From Raphanus sativus (lineage: Eukaryota > Streptophyta > Magnoliopsida > Brassicales > Brassicaceae): a stretch of DNA of 64,000 nt. Position 1 is the first letter of the stretch, and every line of letters begins with the position of its first letter. The stretch is taken from assembly GCF_000801105.2 (NCBI RefSeq), contig NC_079516.1, positions 25,581,043 through 25,645,042 of the forward strand, given 5' to 3'. Under the pieces are notes generated by a model. It did no database searches. It was given only the letters and a program-made list of their open reading frames with translations, and had not been told where the DNA came from. Below are positions 35,348-48,483 of this stretch, in pieces. A program made the translations under genes and the position numbers.

Positions 35348-38300
35348 ACACTTAGTGATTATATTTATGTTTAATTACAAATTTGAAACAATTAATAATA
35401 ATTATTGAACTATATAACTAAATCAAAGATGATAAAATATGTATACAAAATATTTGGTGTGATGAGATATAACATTATTTACTCTACATTATTTTTGGTG
35501 GAACCAATCAAAATCATTCACTCTCTTACTATATTTTCTTCTTTTATCTCTCTTTACTGTAATTCTCCAACCCAGATTTGTTCAACCTCCATATTCAATT
35601 TGGTATTTATCTTCTCCATTCGCGAAGAATTAGAAGCTTTAACTTCAAATTTGTGTTCATAATTAAGAACAATGGATCTCTATCTATTTGGATAATCAAA
35701 AACACTGGTATAATTATTAAAAAGTCGTAACAGATTAGTATTTTGATTTGATGAACTAAAAAACGTACTAAAACTTGGTATGAAAAGAATGGTATAACTA
35801 TATATAATTATGTATAAACTATAACCGTACAACTTGTATAACTTGGTAAAACTATACTGGATAACTAAGTAAAATTGTATAGTTAGGTAAAATTTTACTG
35901 GCTAAACTCTATAACCTGGTATAACTATATTGAGAAAACTGTATAACTAGTTAAAATTTTATGATTAAACTGTGCAACTTTTTCTAACTTGATTGTTAAT
36001 CATTTTGATTTTTACAGGAGACGATGAGTTCTTTCCAAACATACACTTTGATTATGAAATATATCATTATAAATTCGGAGATGGTTATGAATGGATTCCA
36101 AACGAAAGTAACTTGTATGCTAGTGGATAGGATAATATGACCATAAATCTATGTACAGAGAGGCTGAATTTGAGTTATATTTCATTGGTAGTAAAACTTA
36201 AGAGGCAATTGAAGAAGCATACCAACATCTTAAGGTGACTCAGTCAGTGGAAGATGTTGTTATTCGAGATAAAGAAAATGTAGGTATTGGTCTAGATAAT
36301 GTGGAGAGCATGTGAAAGATTTAGTTGATTGAGCATCACACCATAGCCGTTTTGAAATTAGTATTTTGAACATTGAGCTAAGAATATTAAGAATTCTGAT
36401 TTATTTCGATTAAAGTATACATAAAAGTGCATACTTGCTCTTGAAAAAGTTTAAATTCGGGAATCACAAGGAAATGCACACCATGATTAGTTGCATCTAT
36501 TCTTCAAGATGATACTTCAAGACGGTAGAAAAACTAAATAAAACTTAGTAAAACTGATAAAAATACATTAATTTGAAGATACAAAATTATAAACTTGTTT
36601 GGTTGTTTACAAATATTATGCTTATTATTTGTTAGTATTTTCTAATTTAAATTCAAAATAATTATAGTCAAAATTTTCATCAAATAACTGTACTTATTTA
36701 TAATAGAGGAAATACCTTGTTCTTTTATACTTTTTTTCTTAGTACTGACTTGGACATTACAAAACTTATATATGCCACAAAATTAATTATATTACAACAT
36801 GATTCGATGAGATATGATTGTAGGAAACTAAATATAAGTGGTAAACTAATATAAATCTTTTGAGTACAGTAAAAGTAAAAAATGCCAAAATAAAAAAGTA
36901 AAACTTTGAAGACTTTTGTAAAACTACAAACTTGGTAAAACGTCGACCCCAAAAATGCTTTAAAAAAATTTCCAGCCCAAATTTCAGAAATTTTTCTTCC
37001 CAAATTTTTATTTTTTCGAGACCCCAATAACGAAGTTGGTAACTATAATTGCTTTAATTTTCAGGGTTTTCTCATTTCTACTATCTTCTCAATCCTCTCA
37101 ACCTGTTTTCTTTTATCCTATTTCCTCTTTTTCATATTTTCACCTAATAGGCATTTTTTACTTTTTTCGAGAAAATTGTGGTCAATTAAGAAGAAAAACT
37201 CTGAGGCTACCTATTAAGTGCTGATGCAGCAGCGAGAGTATCATCGAGAAGTACTCCAAATCTGATACAAATTCTTATCATATTATTGATGTCTTCGTGT
37301 GGTTTCTCTTCGTGTGGTTTCTCAAACGACCAAGAGGATTAAAGACCCAATAATGGAAGAAAAATTTTGAAAGTTGTATGTTATCTTATTCCTACTATCA
37401 TGGTATTTTTGAGATTTTGGTTGTACAATTAATTATAACTTCTATCAAATTAGTTCATTGACGAGTTTTTTTTAGTTTTCAAAATTTGACAAATGAAAAA
37501 CAAAATTTTTAATAAAGTTTACCGAGTTATACAAATAGAAAAACAAAAATAAATACCAAGTTATACAAAGTTTGACATACAAAATGGAAAACTTTGGCAA
37601 ATTTTTAGCTAAATACACAAATATGAAAAAAGTAATATTAAATTTTACGAAGTTTGACAAACAAAAATTAGATACTTAACCAAAGTTATCCTAAGTTACA
37701 CCAAGTTCTACGAACATAAATAACAAACCAAGTAACATAAACACAACAAAGTTAGTGTGTTAAAAGAAATTATACTTCTTAAGGCAACTATGAAGATTAA
37801 GAAACCCTATAGTGCGAGGAAAATAATGATAGTTCTAATGTTGTCTTATTTCTAATAGTTATAAGAACTTGGATGTATAACTAATCAAAACTTGTATCAC
37901 CTAATTGGAATGTGAATATTTTTCCAAGTTTGACCCAATTTACACAAACACTAAAACAAAATAATAATAAGTTTTATAAAGTTTGACAAACAGATATGAA
38001 TTTTGACAAACTTTTACCGAGTTAAACAAACACAAAACAAAAAACAAAGTAATATCAAGATCTACAAAGTGACAAACAAAAATGAAAAACTTTCGCAAAT
38101 GTTTACTGAGTTACACAAATATTAATAACAAAATATTAACCGAGTTACCAAGTTACAAAAACTTGTATTGGTTAACAATGATTGATTTTTTTTCTGCCAC
38201 TTATATTGGTTGCCAATGGTTGATTTGTTTTTCATTGCTTCTTTCTCGCTTTGTTTATCCCCACGATATTTTCTCCATATTACTTCTACCATCATTCTCT

Positions 38301-38700
38301 CCTACACCCTTATCCACACTCTATTTTCATCTCTCCACTACTTAAACCACCATCTTTCTCACTTTGTTCCATGTCTCCACCATCAGAGGTCAGAAAGTTT
38401 CATTTTTGTTCTTTGAAACCATCATTTCATTAAAAAAACGTAACTATCAAATTAAGTCATCATCATAAAATTCAAAAAGTATTACTAAGTTATACAATCT
38501 AAACTAGTTAAATTTTTGGGTTCGTTTTAGTAATACTTTGTGAATTTTATGATGATGACTTAATTTGATAGTTACGTTTTTGATAGTTACGTTTGTGAAT
38601 TTTATGATGATGACTTAACCTGTTGTATCAAGTTTTATTAAGTTTACCATTTTGGGTTCGTTTTTTCTTCTCTTTTGAAGGATAATTCGTGATTTGTTAT
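35348..38700. repeat. degenerate element remnant dense in ACTTGGTAAAACT / AAGTTATACAAA-type words
   Basis: From about 35700 to 36000 the words ACTTGGTA, AACTAAGTAAAA, TATAACCTGGTATAAC and their variants recur every 15-30 bases. From about 37440 to 38160, words like GAGTTATACAAA, AAGTTTGACAAAC and CCAAGTTCTACG recur, which are related to the first set read on the other strand. Between them (36018-36310) are decayed exon-like pieces with stops that I could not identify. I did not find termini or a target duplication. Confidence 0.55.
38434..38581. repeat. 54-bp near-perfect inverted repeat (hairpin)
   Basis: Left arm 38434-38487 pairs with right arm 38528-38581 with about one mismatch and a 40-base loop. 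About 38 bases of the right arm (TGATAGTTACGTTTGTGAAT onward) are then repeated directly from 38581. Confidence 0.85.
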
Positions 38701-39182
38701 TTCATTTTTTGGAGAAAAGTTTGATTCGTCTTTTATTTGAAATTATCCTATCTTATGTGATAAAAATGAAAGAAAATAAGATTTGATTTGTTTCATTGAA
38801 GAAATTAAAAAATGAGTAAAACTTAAAAATATATTTTTTTGATGAAATATTTAATTTATTGATCAGGGCATAATAATGTATATATACAAAATAATAGGAT
38901 TTCAAGCTAGGGATATTTAAACGGGCTCAAAGCCCGCGGGCATAACGGGTGGTATTTAAACGGGTGGTATTTAAACGGGCGGAACCCGTACCTGTTTATT
39001 TATATAAAAATGTCAATGTGTTCATCGCAGGCTGCCTATTAAGAGTATTTATTAAAGGGTTTACCCGCGAAATAAAAAGGTGGCCATTAAATTTTTTTTT
39101 GTAACGGGCTGTTGGTTTACTCTGGAACATATAAATGTGTTTGACTGTTGTCTGAACTTATTTACTCTATAACTTATGGAAC

Positions 39183-40029
39183 CAGGGCCGTCTCAAACTC
39201 TATAGAGACCCTGTTCAAAAAATAAAACAAGATCTTTTTTAAGAATTTAAAATCATTTATATGTTTTTCGGTAAAATATTATTATATCAATCTAATTTTT
39301 TAATCTAAATAACATCATTTTCTAGCTTTTTTATGCAAAAATCATCGACCAAATTTTTTTGATTTGGATGGAATAGACATATTTTGGGGTTTTAATTAAA
39401 AATTTATGAAAACACTTCTTTGAGAATAAGATTTTGTCAGTTTTTTTTTTAATTTTTTATATCGTAATCAGAAGTTATTATCTATAAAATTATAATTGAA
39501 CAATAGAATCTGTATAGTGGTAAGAAAAAATTGTAGAATATTGATTTCATTAGACAAGTTTTTGAAGACTCTTTTTTTTTTCTCGACAGAAGATAAGACT
39601 AATTTTTCTTCTGTATTTACTATTTTTCAGAAATATTAGTGAAAATTATATATTTCTCTACCTATTTATAATCACTAATTAATAATAGTTTCCTAAACAT
39701 AATCAAATTAGAATATTAACTTTCTAAACCTACATTGAATATTAAAACAAACACCAACTTCTATTTTTTCACTTTCCAAAATATATAATTGATATAAATG
39801 CTAATTAGTTCCTAACTTATTGCATTTTTGTTGATTGTGTTAACAAAACTAATTTTATAATTTATATTAATTGGTTAATAAATACGAAAATTAGATTTAA
39901 ATAATAGTTATCTGATTTTTTAAAATATATGATTTTATATGTATAGCTATTACAAAACAATATTATGGACCCTCTAAATTTTGGACCCTGTTCGATCGCT
40001 CCAGTTGCACGTGCAAAAAGACGGCCCTG
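39183..40029. mobile_element. non-autonomous hAT element, 847 bp
   Basis: Terminal inverted repeats CAGGGCCGTCT and AGACGGCCCTG, and a perfect 8-bp target duplication TATGGAAC at 39175-39182 and 40030-40037. Subterminal GACCCTGTTC words occur at both ends. The inside is AT-rich with no transposase. All three traits are standard for hAT. Confidence 0.93.
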
Positions 40030-40449
40030 TATGGAACATGTGGTTTCTGTGTCTAAACGTTATATAGCTTATCTGATGGGAATGTCTGAATGTTACTTAG
40101 GATTATGGAAGCACGTAAATTTTAAATTATAGGACAGCGGCACAAATTATAAAGATTCCTCGGTGTATCATGGATGTTCTGTTCTGTTTGCAATATGATT
40201 TGTGATGTTGTGTTTCCTGGTTTGGCATATTTTCAGATAACGACAAGATGGAGAAAGAGGATCGTTGGTTTGAGATTAAAAGAGGAGGATGAAATTGGTT
40301 TCTATCTTGTTTTTCTATGGTTTGCTAAACTTTATGTACTTTCAAAATTTCTATGGTTTGTTATCTTTCACTTTCTAAGTTTCAGATTTTATGCATTTGC
40401 AAAATTTAAATATGTATGAAATACACCAGGTTTATTAAATGTTACTGAG

Positions 40450-42660
40450 CATGTGAAATAATTAAAGTGTGTAAGTATACGGACAAGCAAAGAATAAATG
40501 GTCCCTCGTCTCGTCTGGCTCGCCACAAAAGAGACAACCTTGCGGCTGACCCCATCTGCTAGTATGGTGGCCTGTCGAGCGTCTATCACGGAAAGCTAGC
40601 CAAGTGATGAAATAGAAACGAGGCACCCCTCGGGAGAACCAAACGATCTTGCTCCACTGAACTTCATCTTTGCGCTGTCTGATTTGTTGCCATGTACTCG
40701 AAGCTATGAACTTATCCCCATAGTCATCTGAACCATTCCTCCACAAGATTCCATCAAGGACATGCACAGTCAATGTTTAATGGGTACTGATGAATCATCT
40801 GCACCAGTTGCTGTATGTGCTGATCACGACAGATCCGAAACGTCCAACCACCATCAGCAAAAACTTCACAGATTCGCGCATTCCTTGTAATATGTCTAAC
40901 TTTTTAGTTCCAATTTCACCTGCAATGTCTATCAGTCTCCCTGCTGGAAGCCACAGATCCGTCCAGAACTTCACATTTTGGCCATTTTTATGTCCATATG
41001 AATGAATTGCTTTGCAAGCGTACGGACTCTAAAAGATTTTCCGCCATACCCAAGAACTCAGACCTGTATCTGTCATATCCCATAGAGTCTTCCCCTGCAT
41101 CAAGTATTGTCTCACCCACAGTCCCCATAGCAAGTAAGAGTGAGCAGAAAGTCTCCATATTAGCTTCAGAATAAGCATTGTACCTACTTCGTGAACACGG
41201 CGAAGATCCAAACCATCTTCGGCGAAGGGACAACATACATCAGCCCAAGCAACTTTCGACATAGATGTATTGTTTGGGGAACCACTCCAGAGAAAAGCAG
41301 AGCACATGCTCTCAATCTCATCCATGCAAGCTTGGGGATGACAGAAAGCAGCTAACCAAAAGTTTGTAATACTCGTGATTACTGACTTAATGAGCTGCAA
41401 CCTACCAGCGTATGACAGAGCCTTGCTTGTCCAAGATAGAAACCGCTTCCTGGTTTTTGTGATCAAGGGCTCGTAGTCATTTTTGTTCATAAGCTTCATT
41501 TTGAAGGGCAGTCCAAGGTACTTGATGGGCAGCGCTGAGATGAAGAGACCAGATTCCCCGCTGCAGCTTCAAGTGCTTGTTTTCCTCTACCCGCAGCAAA
41601 AACAGTTGACTTGGCGACTTTGATTGCAAACCCCGACATACTGGCAAATTTATAAAACACCCCGAGTGTGTTCCTAAGTGAGTCCGGAGAACCGTTTGTA
41701 AAGACTACTATATCATCTGCAAAACTCAAGTGCGACAGATTAATATCCTTACAATGGGGATGGTGTCCTATGACACCATCAGTAGCCGATTTATTGAGTA
41801 GCTTGGATATGACGGTGCTGACAATAACATAGATATACGGAGATAACGAGCATCCTTGCCTTATACCTCTGCTACTTGAGAAGAACCCCGCTAAATTCCC
41901 ATTGACAGAGACTGAAAAAGCTGCAGTATCAATACATCTCATAATCCATGTCACAAACAGATCCGGATAACCCATTGCACGCATACTTCTCAATAAACTC
42001 CCAACTAACAGTGTCAAACGCCTTAGAGATGTCCAGCTTGATGGATGAGTTAGAGGATATCGAGGACTTGTGATAGTCTTTGACAAGTTCTGTAGCAAGC
42101 AGAACATTTTCTAGTAGAAGTCTGCCCTCCACAAACACACACTGATTTAAATGTATAGCCTCATGGAGTGTAGCCTTCAGCCTCTTAGCAATTATCTTTG
42201 AAACCACTTTATAATGACGTTGCTGCACGCAATAGGCCTAAAATCTTTCATTTTCTCCGCATCACTAGTCTTGGGGACCAGAGAGAGTAGAGTCGCATTG
42301 ATACTGCGAAGCATGAACCCAAACATGAAAAAAGATTGCACAGTCGTGACAAAATCTTTTCCTACCACCTGCCAAGCTGCCTTATAGAATTCCATAGGGT
42401 AACCGTCTGGCCCCTGAACCTTATTCGCTGGCATTGAGAATAAAACTTCCTTTATTTCCCAGCCAGGACTAGAGCCTGCATCATCGCCACCATCCCCGTT
42501 GGACAGCTGTGGTCAATGATCCGAGTAAGTTCTTCTATGGAGACACTCTTCTCTGAGTTAGTAGAGCCGTTTAAGAAAGATTCAAAATAAGAAGTAGCTT
42601 CTAACTTGATATCCGTTGGAGTAGTAAGGATCCTACAATCTCCCGTGACAATCCTTCTTA
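40450..42660 (-). pseudogene. degenerate LINE on the minus strand (reverse transcriptase and zinc finger)
   Basis: Reading from 42660 leftward in several frames: KVQGPDGYPMEFYKAAW, LDISKAFDTVSWEF, GIRQGCSLSPYIYVI, LSFADDIVVFTNG, then LIKSVITSITNFW and a CLFCGEPDETRDHLFFACPY zinc-finger region. Frame changes separate these segments, for example near 41500, 42110 and 42230, so no protein can be made. The 3' end lacks the terminal portion and tail that a related copy keeps at 60540-61127. Confidence 0.88.
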
Positions 42661-43473
42661 TGGTGTTTCTGATACTTAATTGATGTCTAAATTTTTATGT
42701 TTGGATCTAGGTGGGTTTGGTTTGGGTTTGGATAGTCTACCTGATAAATTTGTAGATAGCTATATTTAGTCTCATTTAATTGTCTTTTAATAATTTTCTG
42801 ATTTAAATAAATAATAAATTTTCTTTAAAAAGAAGAGTATGTGAGAATTTTTTTCTTTTCGGTTAAGAGTACTACAGCCTTTGATTCCATCTTTGCTATT
42901 ATGTGTTTTATCTGTCTCTCTATTTTCGGTTTCTCGTTTGGTTTCCGAACTAGTGTAAAAATAAATGTTTCGAATCATTTTTATTTGATAGTAGTTCTAA
43001 AAACATGGAGGCATTTATAATTGTTTGTTAGACACGCCAAAGTTGAGAAAAACTCTGAAATTATTTCAATATTAAAAGTTGGAAATATAAGAATTCTGAA
43101 TCTAATATTTTCTGAAAGAATATCTTTTGTCTCATAGTAGTATTCACAAGACGAAGTTGACAGTGATAAGTATAATCTTCTTTGACATCATGACTAAGAC
43201 CTTTAATTGATAGTGAACCAGTGTAATAAGCAAGAACTACAGTGCTATTAAACAGTGAAAAAGTAGGCACAGGTTAAGTAGAAAAATAGTACACAAGTCA
43301 AGAAGGGTTGATAGGAAAAAAAAAACACAAGACTAGGAAAGATCGCTTCATTTTTACTAATAAGATACGTTTCTACACTCCCCAAAACTACTACATCCAC
43401 AAAATTACCTTAAGCTAAGAATGTACATAGTTTCCCTGCTTCTCTTCTACATGACAGGAGTTGGATGTTTTTC
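42661..43473. other. spacer and FDP 3' flank
   Basis: AT-rich, no gene seen. The part next to 43473 is the likely 3' UTR of FDP. Confidence 0.45.
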
Positions 43474-44396
43474 TCAAAATGGAGCTGTCCAAGACCGTTG
43501 AAGCTTTCTCTTTGCTTGGTGTTGAGTTGCTTCCGCCATTTTCAACTGTTTTTCCCCATAACATACAGAACAAAGAAAAAATTGACATCACTCTACCAGC
43601 AATCTTTCACTCACAATTAATCTCCTTAAGAGTTAAGATAAGAAAAAGGTTACTGCACATAATAATGTAACATTTTAGAATTGGACTTCAAAAGATTGTA
43701 CCTGCTCTTCTTGTCTCTTGAGTCTTGCATTTTCCTTCTGCAAGTGAGATACTGCAAGCTCCAGCTCGTTTGTATATGCCTGAAATATAATAAAAATATA
43801 TACCATTTTTTTAATACAGAGAAGAAACTGTAGATTCAACAATAAATTCAGTTTCTTTTCCTTCAGTTCACATGAAGTTGATAAGGAGAAGAAGAGTAAG
43901 GAGAGAGACATTCCTGTTTCCTAGCCCTGGACCGAGCAGCAGATTCTCTGTTCTTGATCATACGCTTATGCCTTCTGTCTCCTCTGCTTTCATCAGAATC
44001 TTGGCCTCCTCTTTTCTTCCCAAAACAACCAAACCTCGCAGATTCATCAAAGTGGGTGTTAATGGAGCGAGGGTTCAAGCTGAGAACAGTTTCAGGAGGA
44101 GGAGGAAGAGAGCGGTGGAGAGTGGTGGAAGCAGAAGGTGGTGGTTCTTGATTCAAAGGCTTGTTGAGGAAATCTTTGAAGATGGAGTTATTAGGGTTTT
44201 GATTGCTCAACATTGGCTCATGATTTATGTTTAGCTGACGATGTTGAAGCGACGCAAGGTTTATTTCTTTCCATACTTCTTCCATGGTGACTTGAGTCAT
44301 GTTATCGGCTTGTGAATGTGATTGAGGTAATGGATATGATAATGAGGAAACTGAAAAAGCACTATGATTGATCTTATGCTTTGCTGATGACAACAT
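43474..44396 (-). CDS. FDP: FDP/bZIP27, FD-like bZIP transcription factor
   Basis: FD-type bZIPs act in the shoot apex with FT and 14-3-3 proteins to control flowering. Three exons: 43914-44396, 43702-43779 and 43474-43545, giving 210 residues. The start MLSSAKHKINHSAF and NQNPNNSIFKDFLN are FDP-like. The basic region is RRHKRMIKNRESAARSRARK, followed by AYTNELELAVSHLQKENARL as the zipper, and the C-terminus LQRSWTAPF is the SAP motif (usually RSSTAPF) needed for the 14-3-3/FT complex. The protein is somewhat shorter than I recall for Arabidopsis (about 234). One problem: the first intron would begin GAATGT instead of GTATGT. With the nearest in-frame GT donor (43871) the protein would gain 14 residues between basic region and zipper. 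Assignment to FDP rather than FD also fits the neighbouring genes. Confidence 0.88.
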
Positions 44397-46590
44397 TGGA
44401 GATCAGAACAACACCAAAAGCTTTGTATCTTTGAGTGAGAGAGAGTAGAGAGAAGCTGAGAGACAGAGAAAGAGAGAGAGTTTCTTCTCTTTCAATCTCT
44501 CTCAATAGTCATTTCTGGTATTATTATGGTTGGGTCCTCCAGCACAAGAGACAAAGATGTAACTGTTCTTGAACAAAATAAAAATAAGTTAATGTGATGA
44601 CTTTTCTCGCTTAATCCAAAAGTTGATGGTGCTATATAAATCTACAGTTGTGACGTCAGACTTTTTCTCATAAGATAATCATTTCAACATTTACAAGATT
44701 TGATTATATTAGCAATTACATGATCCTTAAAGCCGGAGTTGGTGGGTAAGAGATCCTTTTGATTTTAAAAAGGTGGCCAATAAGCCATGGTTTTGGTCTC
44801 ACTTTAATATCACAATTCAACACACTTTAGATCGCTTTCAAGTGTCATATTTGCTTTAGTTTTTACTTTTTAGCCAATTTTTCTGTTTTTTTCAAATTTA
44901 CTTTTAGGTAAATATGTTTTGAAACGTTCATAGTCTTATAGTGTTGCTTACATTATGTCATAATGCATCTCTAAAGAGTGGAATTGATCGTCAAACTGGA
45001 TCAAGTTGACAAAATTAATGCAATACAGCCACTTTAGTTACGTATATTAGTAGTGTTTTCTTTATTTTTTACACCTTCACGAAACAAAACCAAAGGATAA
45101 TGGTAATTAATTTTTCTTTTCTTCGTAGTCTTATCCTAGGGTTTTATCGTACTTAGACCATCAGCAACGCAGGTCTTTACAAGGGTTTCTAGAGGGAATC
45201 AGGGTTCACCAAATTGAAAGAACAAAAGAAAAAAATCGCGAGTAAAAGAACAAATTCGGTCTGTTCATACACTATTTTGCGGGTCCCACGATACGTGGCG
45301 GTCCACGATTAATTCAATTTTTATTTTTTTTTAATCAGATAAAAAAAAGAAAAATTTAGAAACTCAAAACGGGTTTCACGGTTAATCATGCTCTTATTGT
45401 TTATCCAATACAGTTCAGTAACAAAGCCGTAAGCACCTTATCATAACTTGGGATTGACCTAACTTCAAGTACTCTAGTTAAATATGTCTAGTGAAACAAT
45501 ATGCATAGATATAATAGTTAAGTACTCTCCTCCAGTTAAATATGGTCCGTGAAACAGTATGCAAATATATATATATATATCTTTGCATATTATTATAAAC
45601 ACATGTTGTGATATTAAGATATGAATAACATTATAGTATAGGTTATGGAAACCAACTCTTCTCTGATAGAAACAGCGTATTGGTTGAGCGAAAGATAACT
45701 GACCCTGATTTGATTGGTTTTTTCTTTTCACAGAATCGAGAGCTATAATGCAAGGGGATATTCAAAAAATATATACAGTAAGGTCTAAATTATATACAGT
45801 AAGGACTACAGATTCGAGTCATAGCACATGGTTTCATAAAACCGTACGATTTTCCCGATCTAAATCAAACCGGTTTTACATGAAGAAGATTTTACTCAGC
45901 ATGTTCTATTCGATACGGGTTACAATCATATTGACAACACTGTATGGACCAAATATAATTCTTTCATAGAGAAATAGATCTATTTATCTCTGATGCACAC
46001 ATGACTGTATATTTCTTTATTTTGGTTGTATCTATATATTCGTTGACCCGCGTTGATCCGCCTAATTTCTGAGTTGACCCGCCTAATTCCCGAGTTGATG
46101 CCTAATTTCCGCCTAATTTCTGCGTAAAGTTTTTTCTTCTTGCATAAAACATTCTCGATTATTTTATTGAATAACAGAGTTTGTATAAATATTATTACCA
46201 AATAATAACAATTAGCTATTAAATCCAAAACCATTGTTCAAACCCAAAAAAAATACATATATACTGCATTTGGAGATTGTAACGTAGCAAACAAACCATA
46301 ATCTAAATGATTCAACAAATCAAAAAGAGACTGTTTAATTGTTTTTAATAAAAAATTATATAATTATGTCTAAGAACTTGCAACATCATGTTTAAAAATA
46401 GCTAAATAAATTATAAATATATAAAATTATATTTAAAACTAGGTTCCGTGTAGTTCTGCGTAGTCTCCGAATACTCTCCGATTTTTTGATAACTCGTTAG
46501 GCGTAGTCTTGCCGCCCGACTAACGCCTAACGCCTAACGCGTTTCCCAACAGGGAATATGATACATTCTCCAATTCATAAAAGTTAAACA
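44397..46590. other. FDP upstream region and AT-rich spacer
   Basis: Immediately upstream of FDP is a GAGA/CTCT-rich leader (about 44430-44510 on +). From about 45140 there is a possible MITE edge (CCATCAGCAACG) without a recognised partner. A (TA)n run lies at about 45566-45582. From 46045 to 46130, CCTAATTTC and GTTGACCCGC words are repeated. No gene seen. Confidence 0.45.
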
Positions 46591-47071
46591 TCTATATATA
46601 CCAAAACTATTACTCTATTCTTCCACATCACCTAAACGATTTTCTTCAGTCATGTCTACAAATAACAGTGTTTCTATGCTTAACGCCATCAAGCCCTACA
46701 AACAGGGTTGGCGCATCCAAGTAAAGCTAATTCATTCATGGAGACAGAAGACCAACTATGGAGGAGATACTCTTGAGTTGATCTTCGCAGATGAAAGAGT
46801 TAGATGATTTATACTTGGATTTCAATATTTTTTATCGTTGGATTGAACTAATCTTTGTATATATTTTTGTTTCAGGGTGATAAAATCCTCTGTTCGTATA
46901 AGAGAAATTATATTTTATATCTCAAAATAAAAAAAATATTTATAACTCATATATTATTTAACAATAATAATACCAACTTAGAAGTTAAAATTTAGAAGTT
47001 AAAATAGTTGAAATGTTATATAACTATAAACGAAATTAAACACCCGTCCGGTTGGGCGGATCAAAATCTAG
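46591..47071 (+). mobile_element. short Helitron carrying an RPA-like OB-fold fragment
   Basis: The 3' end has a hairpin (CCGTCC with GGGCGG, one G-T pair, 47044-47059), a short spacer and CTAG at 47068-47071 followed by T. The proposed 5' end TCTATATATACC at 46591 follows A, as Helitrons require. The 5' end is less certain than the 3' end. Confidence 0.68.
46652..46993 (+). pseudogene. RPA70-like OB-fold fragment inside the Helitron
   Basis: Exon 46652-46798 encodes 49 residues including LNAIKPYKQGWRIQVKLIHS and GGDTLELIFADER, typical of the first OB fold of plant RPA1-like proteins found in Helitrons. A GT-AG intron leads to GDKILCSYKR at 46876, which continues the OB fold, but then the frame dissolves into AT-rich sequence. 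It is a truncated remnant; full proteins have several OB folds. Confidence 0.75.
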
Positions 47072-47537
47072 TAAGTTTTAAAACTGATTCTATATTTTTT
47101 GATCAAAAACTAAAAAACTGATTCTATATCATAAAGCTTAACTTTTAAAAGTAAACCAAAACATGAAAGTGGCTTTATATCTTTTGTTTCCAAAATTATT
47201 TATCAAGCCGATTTTTGATGTTTTTATTGATTGCTCTTTACAAGATATTTCTATGATGTTTTTTTCTGCGTAAATTGTTTCCTTTTCCATATGGAGTTAG
47301 TTAGATTATTACAAAACAAAATAACACTTGTTATTTTTTATTAATTTAACGCAAGACTATATTAGTTACCTTTTTGTGCAAATAAATTTTGAACCTGAAC
47401 CGAACAAAAAGAACCGGTTCTAGTTCGGTCAAATCCAATATTAAGAACATCTAAAATTTGTATACCAAAATACCGGGATTGTCCACGAGACGACAAAGCA
47501 TGAGTGTGACGTGGTAAGCTCCTACGTATAGAAAAAA
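47072..47537. other. AT-rich spacer
   Basis: No gene or element identified. Confidence 0.4.
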
Positions 47538-48483
47538 TGTAACGCTCCCGACTGGCTATGGTTAATAGGTCTCTCACGCCTGCTTTCTCGGCCTGTGAGC
47601 TCCATTCCGTTAGAACGGTTGGTTCATTAATTTTTTCGAAGACTCGAAATCATTGTTTATTGATCCTGCAATCACCACATGACATTTCTCCGTGTTTTGA
47701 TCTCATTGCACGCTATCGTGAACCACTTCTCGTAGATCACATATGCTTCCACTACTCCAGATCAAATACGCTTAACTCTAGAGTTTTAAACGGATGTGTG
47801 ACGGAAAAGGTAAATCATTTTGGTGGCATAAGTAGTCAAATCAATTTTCTTAAACCTTTCCAGATATCATAATGGTACAACAAATTTCATATGTATGTCT
47901 TGCTCTTTGCCAAACTTTGGTGACATATGTAGCCAAATTAATTCTGTTAAGCTTTCTATATATCACAACTCGGGATTTTACAATTCACTCCCTCTTAAAG
48001 AACTCAACGTCCTTGTTGCGTCCCACGACAATTCTCAAGACGTCTCTCGGGTTAGAATCGAAATGGCTAACCAGCTTTGATACCATTTGTAACACCTCCG
48101 ACCGTCCACGGCTAATGGGCCTCTCATACCCGCTCTCTCGGCCCCATCTCATTCCAATGGTCGGTCCGTCAAGTTTTCCGAAGACTTGAAATCATTGTTT
48201 ACTGATCCTGCAATCACCACATGACTTTTTCCCGTGCTTCGGCTTCACTGTATGCTATCGCGGATCACTTCCCGATAGGTCATCCATCTTTCCACTACTC
48301 CAGCTCAATCACGCTGAACTCTGAAGTTATAAACAGATGTATGACGGAAAATGTAAATTATTTTGGTGGCATAAGTAGTCAAATCAATTTTCTTAAACCT
48401 TTCCAAATATCACAACTCGGAATGGTACAACAAATGTCATATGTATGTCTTGCTCTTTGCCAAACTTTGTTTCTCTTCGTATA
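47538..48483. repeat. tandem repeat with 550-bp period, probably LTR-retrotransposon derived
   Basis: TGTAACGCTCCCGACTGG at 47538 and TGTAACACCTCCGACCG at 48088 start two similar copies. They share GAAATCATTGTTTAYTGATC, TGGTGGCATAAGTAGTC and TATGTCTTGCTCTTTGCC at constant offset. The bases before the second copy contain TTTGATACCA, resembling part of a methionine-tRNA primer site. No protein-coding remnant was seen. Confidence 0.75.

Noticed and set aside
38905..39110. AAACGGGC-rich stretch that resembles the end of another hAT family
   Set aside because: No inverted partner or 8-bp target duplication could be found.
43861..44396. Plus-strand open frames overlapping FDP
   Set aside because: They are antisense shadows of the bZIP exon and show no family signature.
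47538..48483. Possible complete LTR retrotransposon
   Set aside because: The two copies are 550 bases apart with no coding or primer-site structure between them that I could confirm, so only a tandem repeat is claimed.
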